NCBI RefSeq assembly: GCF_012910785.2 | Contig: NZ_WTVH02000009.1 | Span: forward strand, 186,001-250,000 | Direction: 5' to 3' | Source of the DNA: Aromatoleum buckelii | Lineage (GTDB): Bacteria > Pseudomonadota > Gammaproteobacteria > Burkholderiales > Rhodocyclaceae | DNA length: 64,000 nucleotides | Shown here: piece after piece, positions 46,380 to 54,362 of the stretch | Numbering within the stretch: position 1 is the stretch's first letter | Layout: each line of letters starts with the position of its first letter | Notes under the pieces: model-generated | The model's input: the letters and a program-made list of their open reading frames with translations, nothing else | What the model was told of the DNA's origin: nothing | Database searches by the model: none | Translations under genes and position numbers: made by a program

Positions 46380-47348
46380 TTGTCGACTCAGCAGCTCTAC
46401 GCGCCGATTGCCGCCGACATGCAGGCAGTCGACGCGGTCATTCGTGGACGTCTTCACTCGGACGTCGTCCTCATCCGGCAGGTCGCGGAATACATCATCC
46501 ATAGCGGCGGCAAGCGGCTGCGGCCCGCACTGGTGCTCTTTTCCGCAGGCGCGATGGGTTACCAGGGGCAGTCGCATCACCAACTTGCGGCGGTCGTCGA
46601 GTTCATCCATACCGCCACGCTCCTGCACGACGACGTCGTCGATGAGTCCGAGCTTCGTCGCGGCAACAAGACGGCCAATGCGCTGTTCGGCAATGCCGCC
46701 TCGGTGCTGGTCGGCGATTTCCTATACACGCGCGCGTTCCAGATGATGGTCGGTGTCAACGACATGCGCGTGATGCAGGTGCTGGCCGACGCGACGAACA
46801 TCATCGCCGAAGGCGAAGTCCTGCAACTGCTCAATTGTCACAACGCGGATGTCGAAATCGAGGATTATCTGCGCGTGATCCGCTACAAGACCGCGAAGCT
46901 TTTCGAGGCGGCGACACGCCTCGGCGCCATCCTGGGGCGCGCAAATGAGGAGCAGGAACGAAAAGTGGCCGCGTTCGGCATGCATCTGGGCACCGCCTTC
47001 CAGATCATCGACGACGTCCTCGACTATTCGTCCGACGAAGCGGCCACCGGCAAGCATCTCGGCGACGACCTGGCCGAAGGCAAGCCCACACTGCCACTGA
47101 TCCACGTGATGAAGCACGGCACTACGGAGCAGGCCGCGCGGGTGCGCAACGCCATCGAAAGTGGTGGCCGCGAGGACTTCGAAGCAGTGCTGGCGGCAAT
47201 CCGTGAAACCGGCGCGCTCGAGGAGGCACGGCGTTGGGCGCGCGCCGAGGCAAAGCTTGCGACCGACGCTCTCGAGGTACTTCCCCCTTCCATTTTCAAA
47301 GATGCGCTGCTACAATTATCAGACTTTGCAGTTGTCAGGAATTACTGA
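46380..47348 (+). CDS. ispB: Octaprenyl diphosphate synthase
   Basis: 322-residue long-chain prenyl transferase that makes the ubiquinone side chain. GGKRLRPALVLFSA near residue 40, first Asp motif LLHDDVVDESELRRG near 80 and second IIDDVLDYSSD near 210. The family difference from IspA, also in the window, is the spacing in the first motif (DDxxD). The start codon is TTG at 46380. A tRNA gene follows 14 bp after the stop. Confidence 0.95.
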   Translation: MSTQQLYAPIAADMQAVDAVIRGRLHSDVVLIRQVAEYIIHSGGKRLRPALVLFSAGAMGYQGQSHHQLAAVVEFIHTATLLHDDVVDESELRRGNKTANALFGNAASVLVGDFLYTRAFQMMVGVNDMRVMQVLADATNIIAEGEVLQLLNCHNADVEIEDYLRVIRYKTAKLFEAATRLGAILGRANEEQERKVAAFGMHLGTAFQIIDDVLDYSSDEAATGKHLGDDLAEGKPTLPLIHVMKHGTTEQAARVRNAIESGGREDFEAVLAAIRETGALEEARRWARAEAKLATDALEVLPPSIFKDALLQLSDFAVVRNY

Positions 47349-47362
47349 TCGCTGCAGGGCGT

Positions 47363-47439
47363 CGGGGAATAGCTCAGCCTGGTAGAGCACTGCGTTCGGG
47401 ACGCAGGGGCCGGAGGTTCGAATCCTCTTTCCCCGACCA
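47363..47439 (+). tRNA. tRNA-Pro (anticodon CGG)
   Basis: 77 nt including encoded CCA. Acceptor stem CGGGGAA/TTCCCCG, D-arm with AGCTCAGCCTGGTAGAGC, anticodon stem CTGCG/CGCAG around loop TTCGGGA (anticodon CGG, reading CCG), T-arm GGAGG-TTCGAAT-CCTCT (four of its five pairs form; one is a G-T-type mismatch). Read by hand from the sequence. It is followed by a strong terminator and no integrase gene. Confidence 0.97.
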
Positions 47440-47450
47440 AGAATTCCCGC

Positions 47451-47480
47451 AAAAAAGCCACTCGAAAGAGTGGCTTTTTT
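47451..47480 (+). terminator. Strong bidirectional terminator after tRNA-Pro
   Basis: AAAAAAGCCACTC-GAAA-GAGTGGCTTTTTT: a 13-bp perfect stem with a GNRA loop and T-runs on both strands. It ends the tRNA transcript and probably also the minus-strand sensor gene at 47582. Confidence 0.95.
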
Positions 47481-47581
47481 GTTTCTGTGCGAAGCCTTTT
47501 TCGGTGAAGACCGCATCGGAAGCGAATCTCTCGGGGGAGCCCGGCCCCGGCCTCATCGGCACTCTGCATATCGTTCCCCCG

Positions 47582-48040
47582 TCACCGCCCGTGCAGATCC
47601 TGCAGCAGTGACGGTTTGTCCGGCTGCGCGAGCAGGAGTCGCGCGAGACGGGCGCGTTGTGCCTCGTCGAGGATTTCGCGTTCGGCAAGCAACTGCTCGA
47701 TCATCAGTCGTTGCTGCTCGTGTTGCAGGCTGGCGATGGCAACGCGCTCGGCTTCGATCGCCTTGCGATCCACGTTCGGCGCGAAAATTGCGCGGATCAT
47801 TTCCGCACGATGAGCTTCGATGCGCGCGGCGGCGTCGCTGAACTGGCGCAGGAAAGGTTGCTCGGCGGCGTGCCAGCGTTCGAGTTGACGCGCCTCGAGG
47901 CCGAGGTGGACGGGCAGGGAGGGGGCTGACCCGGTGTCTGGCGAAGCCGGCCGCAGGATGTGGACGCCCGCCGCAGCCACGACGCCGAGATTGACCAGGA
48001 CCGAACACATCAAGGCGAAGCGCAGCGTGGAAGGTTTCAT
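47582..48040 (-). CDS. Spy/CnrX-like periplasmic sensor protein
   Basis: 152 residues. An uncleaved-type hydrophobic N-terminus ([22 protein letters not shown]) is followed by a helical, Glu/Gln/Arg-rich domain with [14 protein letters not shown] and a late [13 protein letters not shown], close to the LTxxQ pattern of Spy/CpxP and to the metal sensors CnrX/NccX. Scattered His ([17 protein letters not shown]) could bind metal. The start overlaps the anti-sigma stop by 4 bp, which makes it the third member of a sigma/anti-sigma/sensor operon, the CnrYXH-type logic (inference from family and order). Confidence 0.72.
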   Translation of the reverse strand: MKPSTLRFALMCSVLVNLGVVAAAGVHILRPASPDTGSAPSLPVHLGLEARQLERWHAAEQPFLRQFSDAAARIEAHRAEMIRAIFAPNVDRKAIEAERVAIASLQHEQQRLMIEQLLAEREILDEAQRARLARLLLAQPDKPSLLQDLHGR

Positions 48041-48492
48041 CTGAAGTCATTTCCGGAAGGGCACGATTTCGGGACGGGGCAAAGATTGCCGGGCGGGATC
48101 GGATCGAACACCGCCATCGTCAGCATTGCGGGCCCCTGAGGCACATCGCCGGCAGGGGGCCGGAGCAGCGTGCTGCCGAGGTGGAGACCCAGCGTCAGGG
48201 CCGCGGCTCCGCCCAGCGGAAACAGGAGCCAGCGCAGCGCAGGTCGCCGCGTCCTCCCGGACGGGCGGGAGTGGGCCCGGATGCGGGCTTCGATCACGGC
48301 GCCGAGATCGAAGCCGAGCCGCTCCGGCGGCAGCGCGTGGAGCCGGTCGCGCAGCGTTTCCAGTTCGCGCAGCATTTCCCCGCAAGCCGCGCAGTGGTCG
48401 ATATGCGCGAGCAGATTACGGCGCTGTCGCGGCGGGGTCTGGCCATCGAGCAATGCCGACAGCGCGCGCGTTTTCGGGCAACGGTCAGCCAT
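48037..48492 (-). CDS. Anti-sigma factor with N-terminal zinc finger
   Basis: 151 residues when started at 48492. The zinc anti-sigma motif H-x3-C-x2-C is seen in HIDHCAAC near residue 34, in the context LSALLDG...LLAHIDHCAACGEMLRELE. One transmembrane helix (WLLFPLGGAAALTLGLHLGSTLL) at about 90-112 is followed by a short periplasmic tail with two Cys (CPVPKSC). It should hold the ECF sigma at the membrane. The start overlaps the end of the sigma gene by 8 bp. Confidence 0.85.
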   Translation of the reverse strand: MADRCPKTRALSALLDGQTPPRQRRNLLAHIDHCAACGEMLRELETLRDRLHALPPERLGFDLGAVIEARIRAHSRPSGRTRRPALRWLLFPLGGAAALTLGLHLGSTLLRPPAGDVPQGPAMLTMAVFDPIPPGNLCPVPKSCPSGNDFR

Positions 48493-49054
48493 GGCCCTCT
48501 CCTGTCTTGCGCCCAAGCCGTTCCAGCAATGCCGCACGCGCCCGCGCGAGGCGCGACTTCACCGTACCGGGGCGGATGCCGAGCGTCTGCGCGATATCGG
48601 TGTAGGTGAGGTCCTCGACCTCGCGCAGCAGCAGGATTTCCCGCTGCTCGGTCGGGATCCGTTGCAGTGCTTGGGCAAGCTGCGCGTCGCGCTGGCGAGT
48701 CGCGTAGCAGGCTTCCGGACCCATCGCTGTGTCGGCGAGGTCGAGTTCGTCGTCGAGCGGCGCGAACTGGACAACCTGTCGGCGGCGCAGCATGTCGATG
48801 CTGAGGTTGCGGGCGATCTGCAGCAGCCACGTGGAAAAACGCGCCTCCGGACGCCAGTCGGGCAGCGCCTGCCACGCTTTCATGAACACCTCCTGCGTCA
48901 GGTCCATGGCTTCATCGCGCGTGCCGGTGAGCCGCAGGATGAAGCTGAACACGCGATCCTGATAGCGTCGCACGATCTCGCCGAAGGCCCGCGCATCGCC
49001 GGCGCGCGCGAGGACGATGAAGGCGTTGTCCCGCTCCGCGTCCGCATCGTCCAT
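48485..49054 (-). CDS. ECF-type RNA polymerase sigma factor
   Basis: 189 residues. Region 2: FGEIVRRYQDRVFSFILRLTG then DEAMDLTQEVFMKAWQALPDWR and FSTWLLQIARNLSIDMLRRR (about residues 23-91). Region 4: LAQALQRIPTEQREILLLREVEDLTYTDIAQTLGIRPGTVKSRLARARAAL (about 130-180). It is RpoE-like (group IV). Its gene lies 21 bp after a periplasmic-protein gene and overlaps its anti-sigma gene; an ECF-like promoter precedes the cluster. Confidence 0.93.
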   Translation of the reverse strand: MDDADAERDNAFIVLARAGDARAFGEIVRRYQDRVFSFILRLTGTRDEAMDLTQEVFMKAWQALPDWRPEARFSTWLLQIARNLSIDMLRRRQVVQFAPLDDELDLADTAMGPEACYATRQRDAQLAQALQRIPTEQREILLLREVEDLTYTDIAQTLGIRPGTVKSRLARARAALLERLGRKTGEGHG

Positions 49055-49075
49055 GCCTCTGCCCGGCGTCGCAGC

Positions 49076-49567
49076 TCAGTGACCGGTAGCGACGCGCGTC
49101 CACGCCGGGTGGTCGAAGTAGGTGCCGTAGTTGTCGAGTGCCCTGACCAGGTGCACTACGCCCTTGCTGCGGTCGCCGACGGCCTTCTTGCCCGTGATCA
49201 CTTCGACCCCGTCACCGAGTTCGGCGATGATGCCGTGCAACACCGAGTCGGCTTCGGGCGCAAGTTTGCAGTTCTGCACGATGTAGGCGATCTCGTTTTC
49301 GACGGTGTGGCCCAGGGAGCGGTACTGGTCATCGGTGAACGTGCCGCCGTGAACGGCCGGGAGGCTGTGTTCGACAGCAGCGCGGATTTTCAGCATGCCC
49401 TGCTGGAGGGCGGCGTCAGTATGCCATCTGCTGCCGGCGTTGAGTTTGAGGGCGGCAGCACCGTTGTCGTGATCATGGCCGCCGGCGGCAATGGCGGGAG
49501 GGAGTCCGGCGAGGCTCGCGGTGACGAGACAGGCAGCGAGCAAGGTCTTGGCAGTGCGTGTTTTCAT
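49076..49567 (-). CDS. Periplasmic protein with HDHDN motif (function unknown)
   Basis: 163 residues. A clear signal peptide (KTLLAACLVTASLAGLPPAIA) is followed by a His-rich N-terminus (GGHDHDNG), a helical part WHTDAALQQGMLKIRAAVEHSLPAVHGG, and NEIAYIVQNCKLAPEADSVLHGIIAELGDG, then a final ALDNYGTYFDHPAW. It resembles small periplasmic proteins of unknown function that carry metal-binding His near the N-terminus. It is the first gene of the ECF operon and so the likely target or effector of that system. Confidence 0.7.
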   Translation of the reverse strand: MKTRTAKTLLAACLVTASLAGLPPAIAAGGHDHDNGAAALKLNAGSRWHTDAALQQGMLKIRAAVEHSLPAVHGGTFTDDQYRSLGHTVENEIAYIVQNCKLAPEADSVLHGIIAELGDGVEVITGKKAVGDRSKGVVHLVRALDNYGTYFDHPAWTRVATGH

Positions 49568-49649
49568 TTTCCGTATTCCATGCGGGTGGGTTGAAGAGTC
49601 AGCGGACGCGCCGCAGCTACGTCGGCGTGCCTGCTGTCCTGTTCACTGA

Positions 49650-49674
49650 AACGAATGGGGACCGAGAATGTTCC
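49650..49674 (-). promoter_or_regulatory. Candidate ECF-sigma promoter of the 49.6-47.6 kb operon
   Basis: Read on the minus strand: GGAAC (49674-49670), exactly 16 bases, then CGTT (49653-49650). This is the -35 AAC / -10 CGT pattern of group IV sigma factors. Transcription would start near 49643, about 75 bases before the ATG at 49567. Autoregulation by the ECF sigma is inferred. Confidence 0.6.
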
Positions 49675-50246
49675 ATGAAAATGTTTTGACGACTTGTCGA
49701 TCCTCGGAATCTGTCGTGTCACAACGACGGCCATCACTCCATGAAAACCTCAAGCCCTTGAAAAGTAACGAAAACATGAGAGTGGAACGGAGATCATGCG
49801 GTCGCACCAGGAGCGTAAACGGCTGAAAATACTGGGTGTCGAGTGTCGCCCCTGAACGACGGCAAGGGGTGCTTCGCGTTCATCGAAAGATTGACAAAGC
49901 GCGGAGCGGCGCTCTAAAGAATGAAAAAGTATTTTTATTCAGTATCTTGCATGTGTTATGGCGGATGTTTTCACGCTTTCTCCCGCATTGTTGCTAACGC
50001 GTTCAGACAAGGCCCGCCACTGTGGCAACGGTGGTCGTCTCCATGAAAAATCCCGGAACGGCCGTTGATGTCGGTAAAAAACTAAATAAAACCAAACACA
50101 TGAATTAATTATTGAACGTCACCGGGAACTGCCGCGTCGCCGGGTCCGATTTTTGCACGACATGCTCGCAGTCGGACATTCCGACGCCCCGTCGCATTCT
50201 GCGGAGGGGGAACTGCTCAACCAGAGCCGCAAGGCAGGAGGACGAG
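49675..50246. other. Noncoding stretch between ECF operon and PRC-barrel gene
   Basis: About 570 bp with no credible gene in either direction; the right part is AT-rich compared with the neighbourhood. A sigma-70-like pair TTGACA (49891-49896), 18 bases, TAAAGA (49915-49920) points right, but 330 bp from the next ORF. No hairpin with a T-run is evident. Confidence 0.45.
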
Positions 50247-50855
50247 ATGAAGATCAGCTATCGCAAGTCGTTGCTCGCCGGCGCAATTGCCGTATTGGTC
50301 GCGACGCCCGGGTGGGCTGGTAGCGATGCCTCGAAAACTCACGATAGGATGCCCCAGGCCGAAGGCACTCAGAGTCCGCATCCCGGCATGGACACTTCAC
50401 GGGCTAATCCGGGCGGCGTGGTCTACACGATGTCGCCTCGCGAACTGCGCGGGAAGGATGTCATCGGCCCGGGGGGTGAGGAAATCGGTTCGGTGAAGGC
50501 GGTCGTGCATAGCCGCCACGAGAAGGATATCCAGGCCGTGATTTCGGCTGGCGGTTTCCTCGGGGTCGGCGACAAGGCAATCACTGTTCCTCTGAACCAG
50601 TTGCAGTATGTCAATGGCGAGCTTCGCATCAACGCGAGCGAAGAGGAACTGAAGGCGAGGCCCGAGTATCAGCCTGAGCAGTACGTGGAACTCGAGCCGG
50701 GCGACCAGCCGATCAGCGAGTTCTCGGCGTTCGAACTGGAAGAGTCGAGCCGCGACGCCGCGCCGCGGTCGCAAGACCAGTCGCTTCGCTGGCAAGACTC
50801 CGAACGGGGAGATCGGAGTCCGAACACGGATGCGCAGGGGGAACTGCTTCCCTAA
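50247..50855 (+). CDS. PRC-barrel domain protein, exported
   Basis: 202 residues. A signal peptide (SLLAGAIAVLVATPGWA) is followed by a Ser/Asp/Pro-rich linker and a PRC-barrel fold: LRGKDVIGPGGEEIGSVKAVVHSRHEKDIQAVISAGGFLGVGDKAITVPLNQL (about residues 67-120). The C-terminal 60 residues are acidic and polar. PRC-barrel proteins bind RNA or act in photosynthetic/ribosomal contexts; this exported kind has no settled role. AGGAGG precedes ATG 50247 at good spacing. Possibly stress-related, because it lies beside the ECF operon (weak inference). Confidence 0.75.
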   Translation: MKISYRKSLLAGAIAVLVATPGWAGSDASKTHDRMPQAEGTQSPHPGMDTSRANPGGVVYTMSPRELRGKDVIGPGGEEIGSVKAVVHSRHEKDIQAVISAGGFLGVGDKAITVPLNQLQYVNGELRINASEEELKARPEYQPEQYVELEPGDQPISEFSAFELEESSRDAAPRSQDQSLRWQDSERGDRSPNTDAQGELLP

Positions 50856-50865
50856 CGTTGCTCTC

Positions 50866-51378
50866 TCAACGGTCGAAGGCTGCGAGGTCGGCAGCCTTCG
50901 TACGGGCGGCGGTGGCTGCTCCGCAATTGCTCAGGACGAGGCGCGGCGGATCGAACGAGAAGATGAACGGCGCAGCACGCTGCAGGGCGTTGAGCCCGAG
51001 GATGGCGCGAGTCTTTCCGGGGAATACCGCCGCCTCGACATTATTGAGCCAGCATCCGTCGCCGATGCTCACGGCCTTGATCGCATAAACCGGCACGTCC
51101 AGTTCGGTGCCGTTTGCAAGCCGGCCGCGCAACTGCCTGATGTATTGCGCCTGGCCGGCGCCTTGAAGGGTGGCAAGCATCTCTTCGTTGATGGTCATGT
51201 AGCCTGAACCGGTATCGACCATCAGGTCGACAGCTCCCAGCCCGCCAATTTTTCCCTGTACGTAGAAAGTCGTCGCGCTGTTCGCGCGCATGGCCACAGT
51301 GGTATCGAATTCCCCGGCACCGGCAAGGGAGGAGGTGCCCGCCCAAAGTGTGAGTAGCAGGCACATGAACTTCTGCAT
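50866..51378 (-). CDS. Retropepsin-like aspartic protease, exported
   Basis: 170 residues. A signal peptide (MCLLLTLWAGTSSLAGA) is followed by GAVDLMVDTGSGYMTI, the aspartic-protease flap/active-site pattern D-T-G-S-G, and ILGLNAL near the end. Single-domain retropepsins dimerise through such a chain. ATG 51378 is chosen for the signal peptide; an earlier ATG at 51477 would add 33 residues without signal-like character. It is tail-to-tail with the PRC-barrel gene, 10 bp apart. Target unknown. Confidence 0.75.
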   Translation of the reverse strand: MQKFMCLLLTLWAGTSSLAGAGEFDTTVAMRANSATTFYVQGKIGGLGAVDLMVDTGSGYMTINEEMLATLQGAGQAQYIRQLRGRLANGTELDVPVYAIKAVSIGDGCWLNNVEAAVFPGKTRAILGLNALQRAAPFIFSFDPPRLVLSNCGAATAARTKAADLAAFDR

Positions 51379-51620
51379 CGGATCGTCCTCGTCAAATCGC
51401 GTCGCGTGGTGAGCGTCCAGCGGATCGGACGCAGGACGAAAGGCAATAATGAAAGCAACAGATTGAAAGAAAGTCAAACATTCCGCGTGTAACAGTGTCG
51501 ATCAATTCCTGCTCACCTCGCGCTACCGCGTCCACGGTATCCCAAGAGGGATAAGCGGAATCGCTAAGGGCAAGAAGAGTGAAGTCTGGGTGAGGCGAGG
51601 AAGGTAAGGGGTGCGGGCCG

Positions 51621-52094
51621 TCAGGCGCTGCCCAAATGCCGGCCGCTGCTGCGCGGGCGCGTCATGCCCATGGCGTTGTAGAGCTGGGGTTGCCCGGCCG
51701 CCGTCAGCAGGACCGAGAGCGCGAACTGATTGTGCTGCATCCGTTCGACGATCAGCTTGCCGTTGATCTGGTTGCGGTGTTGCGCGCTGTAGGCGAGTTT
51801 ACGAATCTCCTCCCAACAGGCCAGCGTGCCGGGCAGCGACCCGCACAGTTCGCGAATCGACGCTTCGTCGTTCGGGCGCCGCAAGCGGCCGAGCAGCAGG
51901 GCGCGGTCGTTGTGCACGCGTTGCAGCTGTTGGTAGTGGTGCGATTTCTCTTGGGTCAGGGTGAGCAGCGCATCGGCCTCACCGGCGATCAGGAGCGTTT
52001 CCTCGCGTTCGAGGAGTACGAGAAAGGCCCGCAGCAGTGCCGCTTCGCTGTCGATCAGCGCCGCGAGGCGCTGCAGTTCCGGTTGCGGAGTCAC
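51621..52094 (-). CDS. flgN: Flagellar export chaperone FlgN
   Basis: 157 residues, largely helical: LAALIDSEAALLRAFLVLLEREETLLIAGEADALLTLTQEKSHHYQQL (about residues 8-55). FlgN binds FlgK and FlgL, both encoded at 61-63 kb, and guides them to the export gate. The GTG start at 52094 overlaps the flgM stop as GTGA. The position after flgM is the usual order. Confidence 0.85.
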   Translation of the reverse strand: MTPQPELQRLAALIDSEAALLRAFLVLLEREETLLIAGEADALLTLTQEKSHHYQQLQRVHNDRALLLGRLRRPNDEASIRELCGSLPGTLACWEEIRKLAYSAQHRNQINGKLIVERMQHNQFALSVLLTAAGQPQLYNAMGMTRPRSSGRHLGSA

Positions 52095-52393
52095 GATTCG
52101 CGCCGAGAGTCGAGTATCTGGCGCACGGAGTCGATCAGGCCTTCGGCGATGCGATTGGCGTCGACCTTGAAGCGCCCTTCGCTGATTGCCTGGCGGATTT
52201 CGTTTACGCGGCCACGATCGACGACCGGAGTCGAAGCCATTGCCGCTTCGGCCTTGTTCAAGCTCGATGACAGCGACGACAGCTGCACCTTCTCGCCGTC
52301 GCTGATGGGTTTGGACGCCACGGGCTGCGACCGTGGCCGGCTCTCCGCGGCAGGTACGGAGCCGGCTGGCTTCGGGGTACCTTCGATCTTCAC
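52091..52393 (-). CDS. flgM: Anti-sigma-28 factor FlgM
   Basis: 100 residues. The N-terminal half is disordered and Ser/Pro/Lys-rich. The sigma-28-binding half shows PVVDRGRVNEIRQAISEGRFKVDANRIAEGLIDS. FlgM holds FliA until the hook is complete and is then exported. The start is GTG 52393 with GGGAG 8 bases upstream. A sigma-28-like promoter lies 34 bp upstream, giving feedback from FliA. Confidence 0.93.
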   Translation of the reverse strand: MKIEGTPKPAGSVPAAESRPRSQPVASKPISDGEKVQLSSLSSSLNKAEAAMASTPVVDRGRVNEIRQAISEGRFKVDANRIAEGLIDSVRQILDSRRES

Positions 52394-52426
52394 GGCGCAA
52401 CTCCCATTAAATATTCTCTAACCGTG

Positions 52427-52453
52427 TCAACGGTCCGCGCAGCGAAAACTTTA
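52427..52453 (-). promoter_or_regulatory. Candidate sigma-28 (FliA) promoter of flgMN
   Basis: Read on the minus strand: TAAAGTTT (52453-52446), 11 bases, then ACCGTTGA (52434-52427). The -35 is a perfect match to TAAAGTTT. The -10 matches GCCGATAA at five of eight positions, with the required 11-base spacing. It would start transcription near 52420, 27 bases before flgM. Confidence 0.65.
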
Positions 52454-52538
52454 ACCCGTGGCGTTGGGCGACCGGCGCCGAGCGGGAACCCCGGCGATCG
52501 AAAGCAAGGGCTGTTCCGCCTGTCCATCGGCCCCGCAC

Positions 52539-53255
52539 TCAAAATTGCACTTCGACGACTCCACCAGGGCGCGCGAGGCCCGAAACAACCTGGTCATTGC
52601 CGATCCGTACCCGTACGGGTTCGCCTTCGGCTGCGGCATTCAGGGCGCGTCCTTCGTTCGACACGCTGAAGCCGTTGCCGCTGCCGACGACTTTTACCGC
52701 CTGGCCCTGCCGCACCGCGGGCGGGAGGCGCAGCATTCCGGCGCGCAACGTGCTGCCGGCGGCGACCGCATAGCGCGCAGGGTGCCCGAGCGCCTGCGTC
52801 GGGTCGGCGAGCGTCCCGGACGGTTCCGCCGCGAGATCGCCGTGCCGCCGTTCGATATCGGCCGGGCCGACGATCTGCCCGGCGCGAAGCGCGCGCGCGG
52901 TGACGAGATATTCGGCCATCACCGCGACCCGCGCCGGCACATAAGCTGTCCAGGGGGCCGGCGAGTCGCAGCGCACACCGACGCTGATCTGTCCCCACGC
53001 CCGTGTGCCGGCCGGCAGGAAGGCTTCGAGCGCCGCGCATGCCGGAAGGCTATTCCGCGCATCGAACGCGCCGACGGAGATTTCGACTTTTCCCGGCAGG
53101 CCGGCAGTCTGCTGCTCGAGAAATGTCGTCACTGTCCGCTCGACGGGTTCGGGAGGCTGCTGCGCGCCTGCCGGCAGGGGCAGCAGCATTGCGGTCGTGA
53201 CAGCCGCCAAGACGGCGGCAGGAAATCGGCGAAGCAAGGATTGATTTTTCAGCAT
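52539..53255 (-). CDS. flgA: Flagellar basal body P-ring chaperone FlgA
   Basis: 238 residues. A signal peptide (AVLAAVTTAMLLPLPAGA) is followed by the SAF-domain region VMAEYLVTARALRAGQIVGPADIE and a conserved end RVRIGNDQVVSGLARPGGVVEVQF. It assists P-ring assembly from FlgI in the periplasm. ATG 53255 is chosen for the signal peptide. It is divergent from flgB and transcribed toward flgM. Confidence 0.93.
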   Translation of the reverse strand: MLKNQSLLRRFPAAVLAAVTTAMLLPLPAGAQQPPEPVERTVTTFLEQQTAGLPGKVEISVGAFDARNSLPACAALEAFLPAGTRAWGQISVGVRCDSPAPWTAYVPARVAVMAEYLVTARALRAGQIVGPADIERRHGDLAAEPSGTLADPTQALGHPARYAVAAGSTLRAGMLRLPPAVRQGQAVKVVGSGNGFSVSNEGRALNAAAEGEPVRVRIGNDQVVSGLARPGGVVEVQF

Positions 53256-53445
53256 GGGGCGATTGCACCACGCCCGCGTGCGCCCGGCAACCGCCGTCGC
53301 ATTCCCGCTTCGCCCCTTCGCGGGCGGCAAGTTTTTCCGCCGGCCGGCAGGCACGCCGCCGAAGCCGGCCGCGAAAGCGGCGAAATTGACCGGTAATTTC
53401 CAGTCTTATCGGCGCAAGCCCGTGGTGAGGTGACGACTAAGATCG

Positions 53446-53462
53446 CTGGCATGAAAGGTGCG
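53446..53462 (+). promoter_or_regulatory. Candidate sigma-54 promoter of the flgB operon
   Basis: CTGGCATGAAAGGTGCG: GG at 53448-53449 (-24) and GC at 53460-53461 (-12), exactly 10 bases between, as sigma-54 requires; YTGGCA is perfect. Start near 53473, 45 bases before flgB. RpoN dependence would fit an FleQ/FlrC-type flagellar hierarchy (inference; no such regulator gene is in the window). Confidence 0.7.
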
Positions 53463-53517
53463 ATGCCCCCACATGTTTTCGGTAACGGCGGCGACAGCAG
53501 GACCTTGAGGTGATGCC

Positions 53518-53922
53518 ATGAAATCCCGACTCGACAGCGCGTTGCAGTTTCATCAGACGGCGCTCAACGTGCAGGCCCGACGCCAGCAGATGCTGGCGTC
53601 GAACATCGCGAACGCGGACACGCCGAACTACAAGGCGCGCGACCTGGATTTCGGCGCCGCGCTGAAGGGCGCGATGGGCGGGCGTGGGGGACCGCTGGCG
53701 CTCGCGGGCACTTCGGCGCGCCACCTCCCGGGCGGACAGGGGACGTCGTTCGAGCCTCATGTCGGCTATCGCGGCGAGTTCCAGGCGAGCGTCGACGGCA
53801 ACACTGTGAACATGGACGTCGAGCGCGCGGCATTTGCCGAGAACTCGGTGCAATACGAAGCGAGCGTGACTTTCATCAACAGCCTGCTGCGCGGCATGCA
53901 GACCGCGATCAACGGCCAGTGA
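53518..53922 (+). CDS. flgB: Flagellar basal-body rod protein FlgB
   Basis: 134-residue proximal rod subunit. The flagellar-axial N-terminal motif is [22 protein letters not shown] near residues 28-50, and the C-terminal helix [15 protein letters not shown] is typical. First gene of flgBCDEFGHIJ, behind a sigma-54-like promoter. Confidence 0.96.
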   Translation: MKSRLDSALQFHQTALNVQARRQQMLASNIANADTPNYKARDLDFGAALKGAMGGRGGPLALAGTSARHLPGGQGTSFEPHVGYRGEFQASVDGNTVNMDVERAAFAENSVQYEASVTFINSLLRGMQTAINGQ

Positions 53923-53938
53923 GCGAGGTGGGCGAACC

Positions 53939-54343
53939 ATGAGCATGCTGAACGTTTTCACGATTGCGGGCTCGGCGCTGCATGCGCAGTCCGCTCGCCT
54001 CAACGCGACCGCGTCGAACCTCGCGAACGCCGACAGCGTCGCGGGCCCCGATGGCCAGCCTTACCGCGCCAAGCAAGTAGTGTTCACCGCGACGCCGGTA
54101 GCCGGGCCGGGGGGAGTGGGGGTGCGGGTCACGGAGGTCGTCGAGAGCGCGGCGGCGGGCCGCCTCACGTACGACCCCGCCAATCCCGCAGCCAACTCGG
54201 AAGGGTATGTCGAGATGTCGAACGTCAACGTCGTCGAGGAGATGACCAACATGATCTCGGCCTCGCGCGCCTACCAGACCAACGCCGAAGTCATGAACAC
54301 GGCGAAAACCCTCATGCAGCGCACGCTGGCGATCGGCCAGTGA
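53939..54343 (+). CDS. flgC: Flagellar basal-body rod protein FlgC
   Basis: 134-residue rod subunit. [40 protein letters not shown] at the N-terminus and [36 protein letters not shown] at the C-terminus are the FlgC forms of the axial-protein motifs. It follows flgB by 16 bp. Confidence 0.96.
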   Translation: MSMLNVFTIAGSALHAQSARLNATASNLANADSVAGPDGQPYRAKQVVFTATPVAGPGGVGVRVTEVVESAAAGRLTYDPANPAANSEGYVEMSNVNVVEEMTNMISASRAYQTNAEVMNTAKTLMQRTLAIGQ

Positions 54344-54362
54344 GCGGACGACCGGAGCAATC

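Noticed and set aside
47363-47480. tRNA-Pro as an integration site
   Set aside because: No integrase, no repeated tRNA 3' end and no mobile genes follow; the next gene is a normal ECF-operon member.
53405-53420. GCCGATAA on the minus strand upstream of flgA (sigma-28 -10 look-alike)
   Set aside because: No TAAA-type -35 lies 15 bases before it, so it is probably chance.
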